From the NCBI RefSeq assembly GCF_000576555.1, contig NZ_CP007145.1, positions 3,224,001-3,288,000 of the forward strand: a stretch of DNA of 64,000 bases, in the 5' to 3' direction. Below the pieces are notes generated by a model. The model was not told where the DNA came from. It made no database searches and saw nothing but the letters and a program-made list of their open reading frames with translations. This document shows positions 17,797 to 25,854 of the stretch, piece by piece. Source of the DNA: Hymenobacter swuensis DY53. Its GTDB lineage: Bacteria; Bacteroidota; Bacteroidia; Cytophagales; Hymenobacteraceae. The position numbers were made by a program, and so were the translations under genes. Each line of letters opens with the position of its first letter. The stretch's first letter is position 1.

Positions 17797-18588
17797 ATGT
17801 CAAGATGTACAGCACCAAGATACGGACATCGCACATCGAGCGGAAGAGAGGCATGTCCAGCCTGTGGCGGCCGCTCTAGCTACAGTTCGCCCTCTTACTA
17901 TTCTACACCATCCTCCCAATCATACCCTACTACATCTTTCTCGTCGAGTTATAATTCAGGGACTAGAAGTACTGGAGGCAGCAGATCAATTAAGCCACGC
18001 TGGTCGCGGGGAAGTACGGGGGTGAGAGACAGCTCGGGTTCGGCAGGGAGTTCAGCGATTCTGTACACGCCTGCCGAGGTACGAATGCTTACACCGGTTC
18101 GCGAAAACGTCGAGAAACAGCTTGCCATGGAGAAGCAATTAGTCGAGCAGCACTTGCCCGTACCGGATACCCGAGACTATTTTCTTTGCCACGCATGGGC
18201 CGACCGCAAAGAGGCTGCTAAAGAGTTGTATGACCAGTTGGTGTCGCACGGTGCCTCAGTTTGGTTCAGTGAGAAAGATGTGCTTCTCGGTTCAACGCTA
18301 CTCCGTGAAATCGACAAGGGATTAGTAAAGTCCCGAGTTGGAATCGTACTAGTGACCCCTGCATTCCTAGCTGGCATACCAAAAATGGGAATCGCCGACA
18401 AAGAACTTTCGGCACTCTTGGCGCAGGATAGACTCATCCCCATCGTACACAACACAACGTATGATGCCCTGCGTGGTGTTAGCCTACTGCTCGGCTCGCG
18501 AAGTGGCTTGGATACCGCAGAGGAGTCAATGAAAGACATTGCAGCCAAGCTGGCAGAGTTGGCCGCACCCGATTTGGTCGCGTCGTAG
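17797..18588 (+). CDS. TIR-domain protein with N-terminal Cys/His knuckle (candidate antiphage effector)
   Basis: A 263-residue protein in three parts. Residues 1-25 hold C4, H11, C20 and C23 (RCTAPRYGHRTSSGREACPACGG), a probable zinc knuckle seen in front of some bacterial TIR domains. Residues 26-85 are Ser/Tyr/Thr-rich low complexity. Residues about 125-255 form a TIR domain: DYFLCHAWADRKEA, LVSHGASVWFSEKDVLLG, GIVLVTPAFLAG and DKELSALL; Glu203 in DKE is the candidate NADase glutamate. Bacterial TIR proteins commonly deplete NAD+ or make signal nucleotides upon phage infection. It stands alone, converging on hsdM across a shared hairpin. No partner sensor such as ThsA is adjacent, so the trigger is unknown. 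Confidence 0.85.
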   Translation: MSRCTAPRYGHRTSSGREACPACGGRSSYSSPSYYSTPSSQSYPTTSFSSSYNSGTRSTGGSRSIKPRWSRGSTGVRDSSGSAGSSAILYTPAEVRMLTPVRENVEKQLAMEKQLVEQHLPVPDTRDYFLCHAWADRKEAAKELYDQLVSHGASVWFSEKDVLLGSTLLREIDKGLVKSRVGIVLVTPAFLAGIPKMGIADKELSALLAQDRLIPIVHNTTYDALRGVSLLLGSRSGLDTAEESMKDIAAKLAELAAPDLVAS

Positions 18589-18600
18589 CACTTTTCAAGT

Positions 18601-18668
18601 GCAAAGCAAAAGCCCGTTTCCTATCTATATCACGTACGATATAGACAGGAAACGGGCTTTTGCTTTGC
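18601..18668. terminator. Bidirectional terminator between TIR gene and hsdM
   Basis: A 31-bp stem with one mismatch (arms 18601-18631 and 18638-18668, loop ACGTAC). The core AAAAGCCCG/CGGGCTTTT works in both directions for the two converging genes. Confidence 0.88.
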
Positions 18669-18675
18669 GTCCCCC

Positions 18676-20283
18676 CTAAATTAACGGCAGCCCCAGCTCC
18701 GCCAGGAAAGCGTTATGTCGCGCAGTGGCCTCAGCAGCTTTCTGCTCTATTTCCTGTAGCTGCTTGTGCACGGCCAGCAGGTCGATTTCCTCGGCGGAAG
18801 TGGCGGTGCTCACGTAGCGCGAAATGTTGAGGTTGTAGCCGTTCTGCTCAATCTCGGCCATGGGCACGCGGCGGGCGTAGCGGTCTTCCTCGCTCCGCTC
18901 CCGGTAGGTGCCCACGATTTTGTCGATGTCGGACTGGCGCAGGAAGTTCTGGCGCTTGCCCTTTTCGAAGTAGTCGCTGGCGTTGATGAACAGCACATCG
19001 TCGGGCTTCTTGCACTTCTTGAGCACGAGGATGCAGACGGGGATGCCGGTGCTGAAAAACAGGTTGGCGGGCAGGCCGATGACGGTGTCAATGTGGCCGT
19101 CCTTGAGCAGCTTGGTGCGGATGCGCTCCTCGGCCCCGCCCCGGAACAGCACGCCGTGGGGCAGGATGATGGCCATGGTGCCCTCGGGGCTGAGGAAGTG
19201 GAAGGCGTGCAGCAGGAAGGCAAAGTCGGCGGCCGACTTGGGGGCTAGGCCGTGGCTCTTGAAGCGGAAGTCTTCGCCCAGGGCCTCGGTGGGCTCCCAG
19301 CGGTAGGAGAAGGGCGGGTTGGCCACGATGGCGTCGAACTCCATCTTTTTGGCCGGGTTGGGCTCGTTGAGCAGGTCCCAGTCATTTTTGAGGGAGTCGC
19401 CGTGGTGGATGTCGAACTCGGTGTCCTTCACGCCGTGGAGCAGCATGTTCATGCGCGCCAGGTTGTAGGTGGTGATGTTCTTTTCCTGGCCGTAAATCTT
19501 GCCGATGCCGTGCGGGCCCATATGCTTGCGCACGTTCAGCAGCAGCGAGCCCGAGCCGCAGGTGATGTCGAGCACGCGCTCCAGCTTGGCGCGCTTGCCG
19601 GCAGCGGGGTTCTGGCCGTCGAGCACCACGATGTCGGACAGGATGGTGGAGATGGGCTGCGGGGTGTAGAACTCGCCGGCCTTCTTGCCGCCGCCGGCCG
19701 CAAACTGGCCGATGAGGTACTCGTAGGCGTCGCCCAGGGTATCGGCATCGGTGGAGAAGTCGCGGATGCCTTCCGAGATTTTCTGGATGATGGTGCAGAG
19801 CTTGGCGTTGCGCTCGGGGTAGGTGCGCCCGAGCTTCTCGGAGTTGAGGTTGATTTCGGAAAAGAGGCCCTGGAAGGTGCTGTCGAAGGACTCGTTTTCG
19901 ATGAACTTGAAGCCTTCGCCGAGGGTCTTCAGCAGCTCGTCGTGCTGGGTGCGGGCCAACTCGGCGATGTGGCTCCACAGGTGCCGGGGCTCGATGACGT
20001 AGTGCACGCGGCGGCGCATGAGCTGCTCAAACTCGGGCACGTCGGCCGCGTTGGCGGCGTACCACACGGCCAGCGGGGCGCGCTGGTCGCCGGGGGGCAG
20101 GGTGGGGTAGTCGATGCCCAGCTCCTTGCGGGCGGCGGTTTCGTAGTTGTCGGAGAGGTAGCGCAGGAAGAGGAACGACAGCATGTAGTCGCGGAAGTCG
20201 TCGGCGTCCATGTTGCCCCGCAGCTGGTCGGCAATTGCCCAGAGGGTTTTGCCTAGTTGTTTGCTCTGTTGTTGGGTACTCAT
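18676..20283 (-). CDS. hsdM: Type I restriction-modification methyltransferase subunit HsdM
   Basis: A 535-residue N6-adenine methyltransferase. The N-terminal helical HsdM_N domain begins QQQSKQLGKTLWAIADQLRGNM; the SAM-binding motif I is LDITCGSGSLLLN (about 240) and the catalytic motif IV is NPPFSYRW (about 325). AAGGGKKAGEFYTPQPIS is a standard HsdM block. With HsdS it methylates the target adenine; with HsdR it forms the restriction complex. Its ATG overlaps the prrC stop as ATGA. The gene is GC-rich (one 60-base sample at 19501 is 70% GC) unlike prrC next to it. It is the last gene of the operon, ending at a bidirectional hairpin. Confidence 0.96.
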   Translation of the reverse strand: MSTQQQSKQLGKTLWAIADQLRGNMDADDFRDYMLSFLFLRYLSDNYETAARKELGIDYPTLPPGDQRAPLAVWYAANAADVPEFEQLMRRRVHYVIEPRHLWSHIAELARTQHDELLKTLGEGFKFIENESFDSTFQGLFSEINLNSEKLGRTYPERNAKLCTIIQKISEGIRDFSTDADTLGDAYEYLIGQFAAGGGKKAGEFYTPQPISTILSDIVVLDGQNPAAGKRAKLERVLDITCGSGSLLLNVRKHMGPHGIGKIYGQEKNITTYNLARMNMLLHGVKDTEFDIHHGDSLKNDWDLLNEPNPAKKMEFDAIVANPPFSYRWEPTEALGEDFRFKSHGLAPKSAADFAFLLHAFHFLSPEGTMAIILPHGVLFRGGAEERIRTKLLKDGHIDTVIGLPANLFFSTGIPVCILVLKKCKKPDDVLFINASDYFEKGKRQNFLRQSDIDKIVGTYRERSEEDRYARRVPMAEIEQNGYNLNISRYVSTATSAEEIDLLAVHKQLQEIEQKAAEATARHNAFLAELGLPLI

Positions 20284-21455
20284 GCGATGGGTTCGGCAGT
20301 GGTGGGGGTTACCTCCGGAAACAGTGCCGGATTAAAGCGGTAGTTAGTCATGAAATCAAACAGAATTTGTCGGAAATATCCTTTATTCTCTGGCAGCATC
20401 TCTCGGGGCTCGAAAAGCGAATAGTTTCCATGGCTCAGGATATTAATTATCCTTGCATGCACAGTACCTTCCGGGTCATCGGCTGCTTGCTTTATGCAGG
20501 CCGAAAAATTACTAAATCCGTGGAAGCTAGCTGTCTTTTCCAAGATGCCGCGTAAGATATTAAAATGGTAGGTATAGAGTTTGCCATCTGCGCCGTTAGC
20601 TGCTTGGTACAAATCCTTAATTAGCGAAACATGGTGAAAAAAAGGCGTATCAGTAGTATCTTGTATAGTATAAGATTCATCAGCCGTATTCTTGCTCAAA
20701 AAATATTTTTTTGCGTTACCCAATTCATTACACATCACATTGAAAAAAAGCGAGTGATGCGAGGATATAACAGTTTTTAATCTATTGCCTGGCCTTTTGA
20801 GCATTTGGGCCAAGTGGCTGGCAACGGCAATAGCATTATTATCATCAAGTGAAGAAATCGGGTCGTCAACGTATAGATACCTTACCCAACTATAAGGAAT
20901 TGGTGTTTCAGTTTCAGTATTGGGTTCAGCATCGATTGCAAGCTGTGCAACTGCTAAGAAAAAGCACCATATGAATATGTTCTCCTCGCCTCTGCTGACT
21001 TTTATAAATTCAACCCTCTCCGTTGACTCCTCCACCCGGATGTCGCGGTAGAAGTTAACAAAGCCGCCATCGTAATTAATTGTAAAGTCAAAGTCAGCAT
21101 AGCGCTGCAATAGAGGGCGGATTCGGTTATCCATCTCTAGTTCACGTAGCCCGTCAAAAAAACGTGACTGAGTATTTAGAAGCAATCGACGTTCGGTATC
21201 ATTTTCCAAATCATTGTTCCAGGAAAATAGGTCTTCCGTAAACGCATTGAAGTAAAGAGTATCTCCCTGTACGTCGGCATCATCCTCGCCTTCGGCATCA
21301 ACTGTGTTATTAGTCTTGCCCGCATCTTTGAATGCAACTGATAAGCGCGTTTTGCCTGTACCGTTGTAAGCATAAAGTAGAACGCACTTTTTGGACGTGG
21401 GGTTATCGAAATCTATTGTCGTACGGAGGTGAGTAACTAGTTCAGATAGAGTCAT
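20280..21455 (-). CDS. prrC: PrrC-type anticodon nuclease (tRNA ribotoxin) of the type I system
   Basis: A 391-residue protein, close to E. coli PrrC (about 396). The N-terminus TLSEL...LLYAYNGTGKTRLSVAFK with Walker A at about 31-36, the ABC signature VSRGEENIFIWCFFLA at about 153, Walker B LYVDDPISSLD at about 195 and H-loop ISSHHS at 230-235 match the PrrC ATPase. The C-terminal domain has R302-x3-E306 and His342 (LRGILE ... NILSHGN), the Arg-Glu-His triad of PrrC/RloC nucleases. It lacks the long coiled coil and zinc hook of RloC. PrrC is kept silent by the Hsd complex and cuts tRNA-Lys at the wobble base when a phage inhibits restriction. Overlaps hsdS and hsdM by 4 bases each. AT-rich. 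Confidence 0.9.
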   Translation of the reverse strand: MTLSELVTHLRTTIDFDNPTSKKCVLLYAYNGTGKTRLSVAFKDAGKTNNTVDAEGEDDADVQGDTLYFNAFTEDLFSWNNDLENDTERRLLLNTQSRFFDGLRELEMDNRIRPLLQRYADFDFTINYDGGFVNFYRDIRVEESTERVEFIKVSRGEENIFIWCFFLAVAQLAIDAEPNTETETPIPYSWVRYLYVDDPISSLDDNNAIAVASHLAQMLKRPGNRLKTVISSHHSLFFNVMCNELGNAKKYFLSKNTADESYTIQDTTDTPFFHHVSLIKDLYQAANGADGKLYTYHFNILRGILEKTASFHGFSNFSACIKQAADDPEGTVHARIINILSHGNYSLFEPREMLPENKGYFRQILFDFMTNYRFNPALFPEVTPTTAEPIA

Positions 21456-22753
21456 GCCTCTGGGTTCTTAAGAGAAGAGAATAGGCCCTGCATTATCCCT
21501 TTTTTATGGAGTTTGAGAGCTTCCATTTTTTGCGTTTGCGCAGTGATGCGGTTGTCGAGTGAGGTGAGACAGTCGGCAATTTTTGTCTGCTCCTCAAGTT
21601 TGACAGGAAGTTTAACTATAATAGTCCTCAACGTTTTTTGGTTAATTCCTTTCGCTGTAGAGCCAGTCGAAAGCTTTTCAAGTTCGTCTTGAAACTGTTT
21701 GCTCCAAATTAGTTGAATAAGAAATTGGTTATTTACTAAGGATTTTGTTTTGAACGCGACTACGCGCTGACTTAGAATGTATTTCTGAGAGTCAGGAACT
21801 AAAAGAGCTTTGCCTAACGGGGCTTCCATCGTGAAGACAATATCTCCCTTTTCGAGATTTACTTTCCCCATCCATTTGTCATATAACTCCTCACTGCCCA
21901 AGTTGCATTCTGCATCAAAATCAATGAACCCATTTTTTACATTGTTTGCAGAAAGACTGATAATGTTGCCACCGCCCCAACTCATTCCAAGCTTTGGAGG
22001 TGTCCTTCCCCTAAAATCAAGAACATCATCGAGCAAATCATAAAAGCTAACATCCTTCCACTCCTCCCCATCCTGAAACTCCGAAAAACGCAGTTTCGGA
22101 ACTGTTTCTCCTTCGGCAGGAAAGAGCCCCTGCATCAAACCCCGCTTGTGAGCTTGGAGAGCAATCAGCTTGGTATTTTGCGCGGTGATGAGGTCGTCTA
22201 GAGAAGAAAGGGTATCAGCGATTTTTTGCTGTTCCTCAATTGAAGGAATAGCTAGCGGCAGAACTTTGATTCTTTCCGCGTTCAAGTTTAATACTGCGGC
22301 ACCGGCGGCATTAGCAATAAAGTAGGTTTGGCTCGCTTCTGAAGAAATAGCATAGTACAAATAATCCGTCAGGACATCATCTGCGATGTGTCTTATTGCT
22401 ATCCATCCGTCATGAATACATGATTTTGTTTTCATGATGTATGGTCTGCCGAAACTCATAGAGTTAGACAGAATCAAATCACCAGGGCTAACTTCTCGGG
22501 TTTTGGATAAGGCTTCCCGGATTACCTTCTGCTGCGTTTTGAAAATGTATTTAGCTTCTGGCGCGACGTCGCCAATTTTCAACCAGTTTAACCCGTCGGG
22601 GTCAGTTGTAATAAAGTCTTCTATCGGACGAGGCGAGCCACCTCGGACTATCTCAGAGACTTCACCAAGTTTACTTTCTTTCCAACTATTCATCTCGCGG
22701 AACTCCGGAAACCGCAGCTTCGGCAGCGCCGTCTTTTTCGTTTCGTTACTCAT
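21452..22753 (-). CDS. hsdS: Type I restriction-modification specificity subunit HsdS
   Basis: A 433-residue two-half specificity protein. Each half has a target recognition domain followed by a conserved helix: IPSIEEQQKIADTLSSLDDLITAQ with KLIALQAHKRGLMQGLF, then VKLEEQTKIADCLTSLDNRITAQ with KMEALKLHKKGIMQGLF. Both halves begin with the PKLRF(P/S)EF motif. The two recognition domains differ, so a bipartite DNA target is expected; the sequence cannot be read from the protein. It starts 8 bases inside the hsdR end and overlaps prrC by ATGA. GC content is much lower than in hsdR and hsdM, suggesting the hsdS-prrC pair was swapped in as a unit. Confidence 0.95.
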   Translation of the reverse strand: MSNETKKTALPKLRFPEFREMNSWKESKLGEVSEIVRGGSPRPIEDFITTDPDGLNWLKIGDVAPEAKYIFKTQQKVIREALSKTREVSPGDLILSNSMSFGRPYIMKTKSCIHDGWIAIRHIADDVLTDYLYYAISSEASQTYFIANAAGAAVLNLNAERIKVLPLAIPSIEEQQKIADTLSSLDDLITAQNTKLIALQAHKRGLMQGLFPAEGETVPKLRFSEFQDGEEWKDVSFYDLLDDVLDFRGRTPPKLGMSWGGGNIISLSANNVKNGFIDFDAECNLGSEELYDKWMGKVNLEKGDIVFTMEAPLGKALLVPDSQKYILSQRVVAFKTKSLVNNQFLIQLIWSKQFQDELEKLSTGSTAKGINQKTLRTIIVKLPVKLEEQTKIADCLTSLDNRITAQTQKMEALKLHKKGIMQGLFSSLKNPEA

Positions 22754-25724
22754 AGGTTTTCAGTCCGGATATTTCGCGGCCTTGGGCCATTTTCTTCAAT
22801 AGGGGAATCAGCTCGGCCATGAGCTCCTTTTCTTTGGCGGCGCGGGTTTTCCAGCCCAGGCCCAGCGGGGCCAGCAGGTCGCCCAGGGCTTCGCTGTCGA
22901 AAATCATGCGGCGCAGGATGCCGGCCACGAAGGCCGTGAGGGCTTCCGGGGCTACGCCGTGCGCGGTGGCGATGGCTGCCTGGGCGGCGGCGGTTTGGGC
23001 GGCTTTGTAGGCGTCGAAGCCCGCGCGGATTTCGGCTTCGGTGAAGCCGCGGTCGGTGGGCAGGCCGGCGAAGTAGGCGGTCAGGTCGTCGGCCTCGTCC
23101 ATGAGGTTGGCGCTGGAGCCCAGCAGGCCGATGATTTGCTCGCGGGTCATCTTCTGCTTTTTCGGCCCCGGCGCGGTGCTGGCGGCCATCAGGCCCAGGA
23201 TGTAGTCGTAGTCGATGACGGCCGAGGCGAAAAGCACGAACTCAAAGTCGAGCTGGAGCTGCTCCCCGCCGGCGTCGGGGCCGTCGGGGCCGGGGTGGCG
23301 GCCCTGCTGGTCGCGCAGGCGCTTGGCGGTTTCGAGGTACTGGCTGCGGAAGGCGCGCAGGTCGTCGGTGGGCAGCAGGGTTTCGAGCTGGGCTTTTTCG
23401 GGCTCGCCCAGGTCGGTGTACTGGTCGAGCTGGGTGCGAAGGCGCTGCACCTCCTTGAACTTCTCGATGAACTGGCCGCGGGCGGCGTCGCCCTTCAGGT
23501 TGGCTACTTCCTCGGGCCGGGCGGGCAGGTGCTGGCCTTGCAGGAAGGTTTCGAGCTGCTGCACGGCGGTTTCGTAGCGCGCCAGCACCACGGGGGCGGG
23601 GTCCACGAGCCAGATTTCCTTGGGGTCCTGCTTGTTTTCGAGGCCCGAGAACAGGGCAATGGCGGCATCCACGGCGGGCTGCTGCTGGCGGAAGTCGAGC
23701 ACGTTGCCGTAGGGCTTGGTGTCGTTGAGCACGCGGTTGGTGCGCGAAAACGCCTGGATGAGGCCGTGGTGCTTGAGGTTCTTGTCGACGTACAGGGTGT
23801 TGAGGTACTTCGAGTCGAAGCCGGTGAGCAGCATGTCGACCACGATGGTGATGTCGATGCGCTGGGCGCGGGGGTAGTCGGCCACCGGCCACTTCTGGGC
23901 CTTGATGCGCTGCTGCACGTCCTGGTAGTACTGGTCGAACTCGGCGATGCTGTGGTTGGTGCCGTACTGTCGGTTGTAGTCGGCGATGATGGTTTTGAGG
24001 GCGGCCTTCTTGGTGTCGGGGTCTTCCTGGTTGTCCTGCTTTTCGTTGGGCAGGTCTTCCTGAATCTGGCGCACGTCGGCGTTGCCCTCGGCGGGCGGCG
24101 AAAACACGCAGGCCACGTTCAGGGGGCGGAAATCGGGGTCAGCGGCCCGTTTAGCCTGCTCCTGCTTGAACAGCTCGTAGTAGGCAATGGCGTCGTTGAT
24201 GCTCTGGGTGGCCAGCACGGCGTTGAAGCGGCGCTGGAGAGTGGCCCCGTCGTGCTTGGCCAGAATGGACTCGACCACGGCCTGCCGGGCCGAGGCGGTG
24301 CCGGGCTTGGGGCTGGCCGCGCCGTCGGGCTTGAAGTAGTCGACGTGGAAGCGCAGCACGTTCTTGTCCTCGATGGCGTGCGTGATGGTGTAGGGGTGCA
24401 GGCGCTTCTGGAAAATGTCCTCCGTGGTCTGGTACGACGCTTCCTGCCCGTCTACCTGCGTGTAGATGGCATTAGCCTCAAAAATGGGCGTGCCGGTGAA
24501 GCCGAATAGCTGGGCCTTCGGAAAAAACTCCTTGATGGCCTTGTGGTTTTCGCCGAACTGCGAGCGGTGGCACTCGTCGAAGATGAGCACCACGCGCTTG
24601 TCGCGCAGGGGTTGCAGTTGGGTTTTGTAGTCCTTGGGGTGGCTGGGGTCGAGGGCGAGGCCAAGCTTCTGGATGGTAGTCACGATGACCTTGTCGGCGT
24701 AGTCCTGGGAGAGCAGGCGGCGCACCAGGGCGCCGGTGTTGGTGTTTTCCTCCACGCAGCCTTCCTGAAACCGGTTGAACTCCTCGCGGGTCTGGCGGTC
24801 GAGGTCTTTGCGGTCGACCACGAAGAGGCACTTCTCAATGTCGGGGTTGTCCTTGAGCAGGGTCGAGGCCTTGAAGGAGGTGAGCGTTTTGCCGCTGCCG
24901 GTGGTGTGCCAGATGTAGCCGTTGCCCCGGTTCTGGTGGATGCAGTCGACAATGGCCTTCACGGCGTAAATCTGGTAGGGGCGCATCACCAGCAGCTTCT
25001 GCTCGCTTTCCACCAGCACCATGTAGCGGCTAATCATCTCGGCCAGCGTGCACTTGGCCAGAAATTTCTCGGCAAACTCGCCGAGCTGGGTGATTTTGCG
25101 GTTGTCTTCGGCCGCGTACTGGTACACGGGCAGAAACTGCTCGTCGGCCGAGAAGCTGAAGTGCTCGGGGCGGTTGTTGGCGAAGTAGTAGGTGCTGCTG
25201 CGGTTCGAGACGATGAACAGCTGCACGAAGCACAGGAGGGTGTTGGTGTAGCCGTTGCCGGGGTCGGCCTTGTAGTTCACAATCTGCTGCATGGCCACGC
25301 GGGGCGACACTTGCAGGGTCTTCAGCTCAATCTGAACCAGCGGCAGGCCGTTGAGCAGCAGCAGCACATCGTAGCGGTGGTGGCTATTGGCGGTGTTGAT
25401 GCGTAGCTGGTTCACCACCTCAAAGTCGTTCTTGCACCAGTCCTTGAGGTTGACCAGCGTGTAGTGCAGCGGCGTGCCGTCTTCGCGGGTGAAGGTGTTT
25501 TGCTGCCGCAGGGTTTTCGACGCTTGGAACACGTCGGGGTTCACGATTTCATCGCGCAGGCGGCTGAACTCGGCGTCGGAGAGCGTCACGCGGTTCAGGG
25601 CCTCGAATTTCTGGCGGAAGTTGGCTTCCAGCGCAGCCCGGTCGCGGATGTCGGGGCGGGGGGTGTACTTCAGGCGTGTAAGGTCGCCAATGAAGCCATA
25701 TTCAATTTGCTGTTCGTTAACCAT
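22746..25724 (-). CDS. hsdR: Type I restriction endonuclease/translocase subunit HsdR
   Basis: A 992-residue protein from the ATG at 25724 (MVNEQQIEYGFIGDLTRL); the ORF upstream to 25820 runs through the terminator hairpin and was rejected. The N-terminal PD-(D/E)xK nuclease shows YDVLLLLNGLPLVQIELK. The SF2 motor has Walker A HTTGSGKTLTS, DECH box IFDECHRSQFG, GFTGTPIF, VDMLLTGFDSKYLN and QAFSRTNR. It drives ATP-dependent translocation and distant cleavage of unmodified DNA. First gene of the operon, close to the right end of the element. GC-rich, like hsdM. Confidence 0.96.
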   Translation of the reverse strand: MVNEQQIEYGFIGDLTRLKYTPRPDIRDRAALEANFRQKFEALNRVTLSDAEFSRLRDEIVNPDVFQASKTLRQQNTFTREDGTPLHYTLVNLKDWCKNDFEVVNQLRINTANSHHRYDVLLLLNGLPLVQIELKTLQVSPRVAMQQIVNYKADPGNGYTNTLLCFVQLFIVSNRSSTYYFANNRPEHFSFSADEQFLPVYQYAAEDNRKITQLGEFAEKFLAKCTLAEMISRYMVLVESEQKLLVMRPYQIYAVKAIVDCIHQNRGNGYIWHTTGSGKTLTSFKASTLLKDNPDIEKCLFVVDRKDLDRQTREEFNRFQEGCVEENTNTGALVRRLLSQDYADKVIVTTIQKLGLALDPSHPKDYKTQLQPLRDKRVVLIFDECHRSQFGENHKAIKEFFPKAQLFGFTGTPIFEANAIYTQVDGQEASYQTTEDIFQKRLHPYTITHAIEDKNVLRFHVDYFKPDGAASPKPGTASARQAVVESILAKHDGATLQRRFNAVLATQSINDAIAYYELFKQEQAKRAADPDFRPLNVACVFSPPAEGNADVRQIQEDLPNEKQDNQEDPDTKKAALKTIIADYNRQYGTNHSIAEFDQYYQDVQQRIKAQKWPVADYPRAQRIDITIVVDMLLTGFDSKYLNTLYVDKNLKHHGLIQAFSRTNRVLNDTKPYGNVLDFRQQQPAVDAAIALFSGLENKQDPKEIWLVDPAPVVLARYETAVQQLETFLQGQHLPARPEEVANLKGDAARGQFIEKFKEVQRLRTQLDQYTDLGEPEKAQLETLLPTDDLRAFRSQYLETAKRLRDQQGRHPGPDGPDAGGEQLQLDFEFVLFASAVIDYDYILGLMAASTAPGPKKQKMTREQIIGLLGSSANLMDEADDLTAYFAGLPTDRGFTEAEIRAGFDAYKAAQTAAAQAAIATAHGVAPEALTAFVAGILRRMIFDSEALGDLLAPLGLGWKTRAAKEKELMAELIPLLKKMAQGREISGLKTYE

Positions 25725-25764
25725 ATTTAGATACAGTACTATTCGTGTAGATGGCACAAGGAGA

Positions 25765-25783
25765 TGTCCCGCTAGCTGTCCCG
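25765..25783 (+). repeat. Right pair of TGTCCCG arm-type sites
   Basis: TGTCCCG at 25765-25771 and 25777-25783, start-to-start 12 bases, matching the left pair. The second copy extends to TGTCCCGTGAA, identical with 12772-12782. Confidence 0.65.
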
Positions 25784-25791
25784 TGAAAAAA

Positions 25792-25838
25792 TTTAAGCTG
25801 CATAAACTACTGAAAATCAATAGTTTATGCAGCTTAAA
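25792..25838 (-). terminator. Element-borne terminator for the tRNA gene
   Basis: A perfect 18-bp stem (arms 25792-25809 and 25821-25838, loop of 11) followed on the minus strand by TTTTTTCACGGG. It abuts the tRNA 3' end, replacing the original terminator that integration displaced to 12608-12637. Confidence 0.85.
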
Positions 25839-25854
25839 TGTGGGCCCAACTGGA
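25837..25854. repeat. Right attachment site (18-bp direct repeat)
   Basis: Identical to 12638-12655. Its last 14 bases are the T-arm end, acceptor strand and discriminator of the tRNA. Confidence 0.9.

Larger units (their letters stand above)
12638..25854. mobile_element. 13.2-kb integrative element in a tRNA(CAU) gene carrying defence genes
   Basis: The element is bounded by 18-bp direct repeats, the right copy completing an intact tRNA gene. The integrase gene lies just inside the left end. Next come an HTH protein, a RepA-like ATPase, a RadA-like ATPase, a TIR protein and the hsdR-hsdS-prrC-hsdM operon. Base composition in 12.6-18.6 kb is visibly poorer in GC than the flanks. No relaxase, coupling protein, capsid or terminase is visible, so it is not a self-transmissible ICE or a complete phage; it is closer to a mobilisable island or satellite with its own replication-type genes. 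Excision would rejoin the tRNA with the terminator at 12608-12637. Confidence 0.9.

Noticed and set aside
19252..20256. 334-codon open frame antisense to hsdM
   Set aside because: Shadow of the HsdM frame in GC-rich DNA; no motif.
20280..21455. RloC identity for the ATPase-nuclease
   Set aside because: RloC is much longer, with a coiled coil and zinc hook; this protein has PrrC length and N-terminus.
22959..24509. 516-codon open frame antisense to hsdR
   Set aside because: It mirrors a clear HsdR reading frame in GC-rich DNA; its composition is Gly/Val/Leu/Ala-rich without any domain pattern.
12638..25854. Prophage
   Set aside because: No capsid, portal, terminase, tail or lysis genes are visible; cargo is defence genes.
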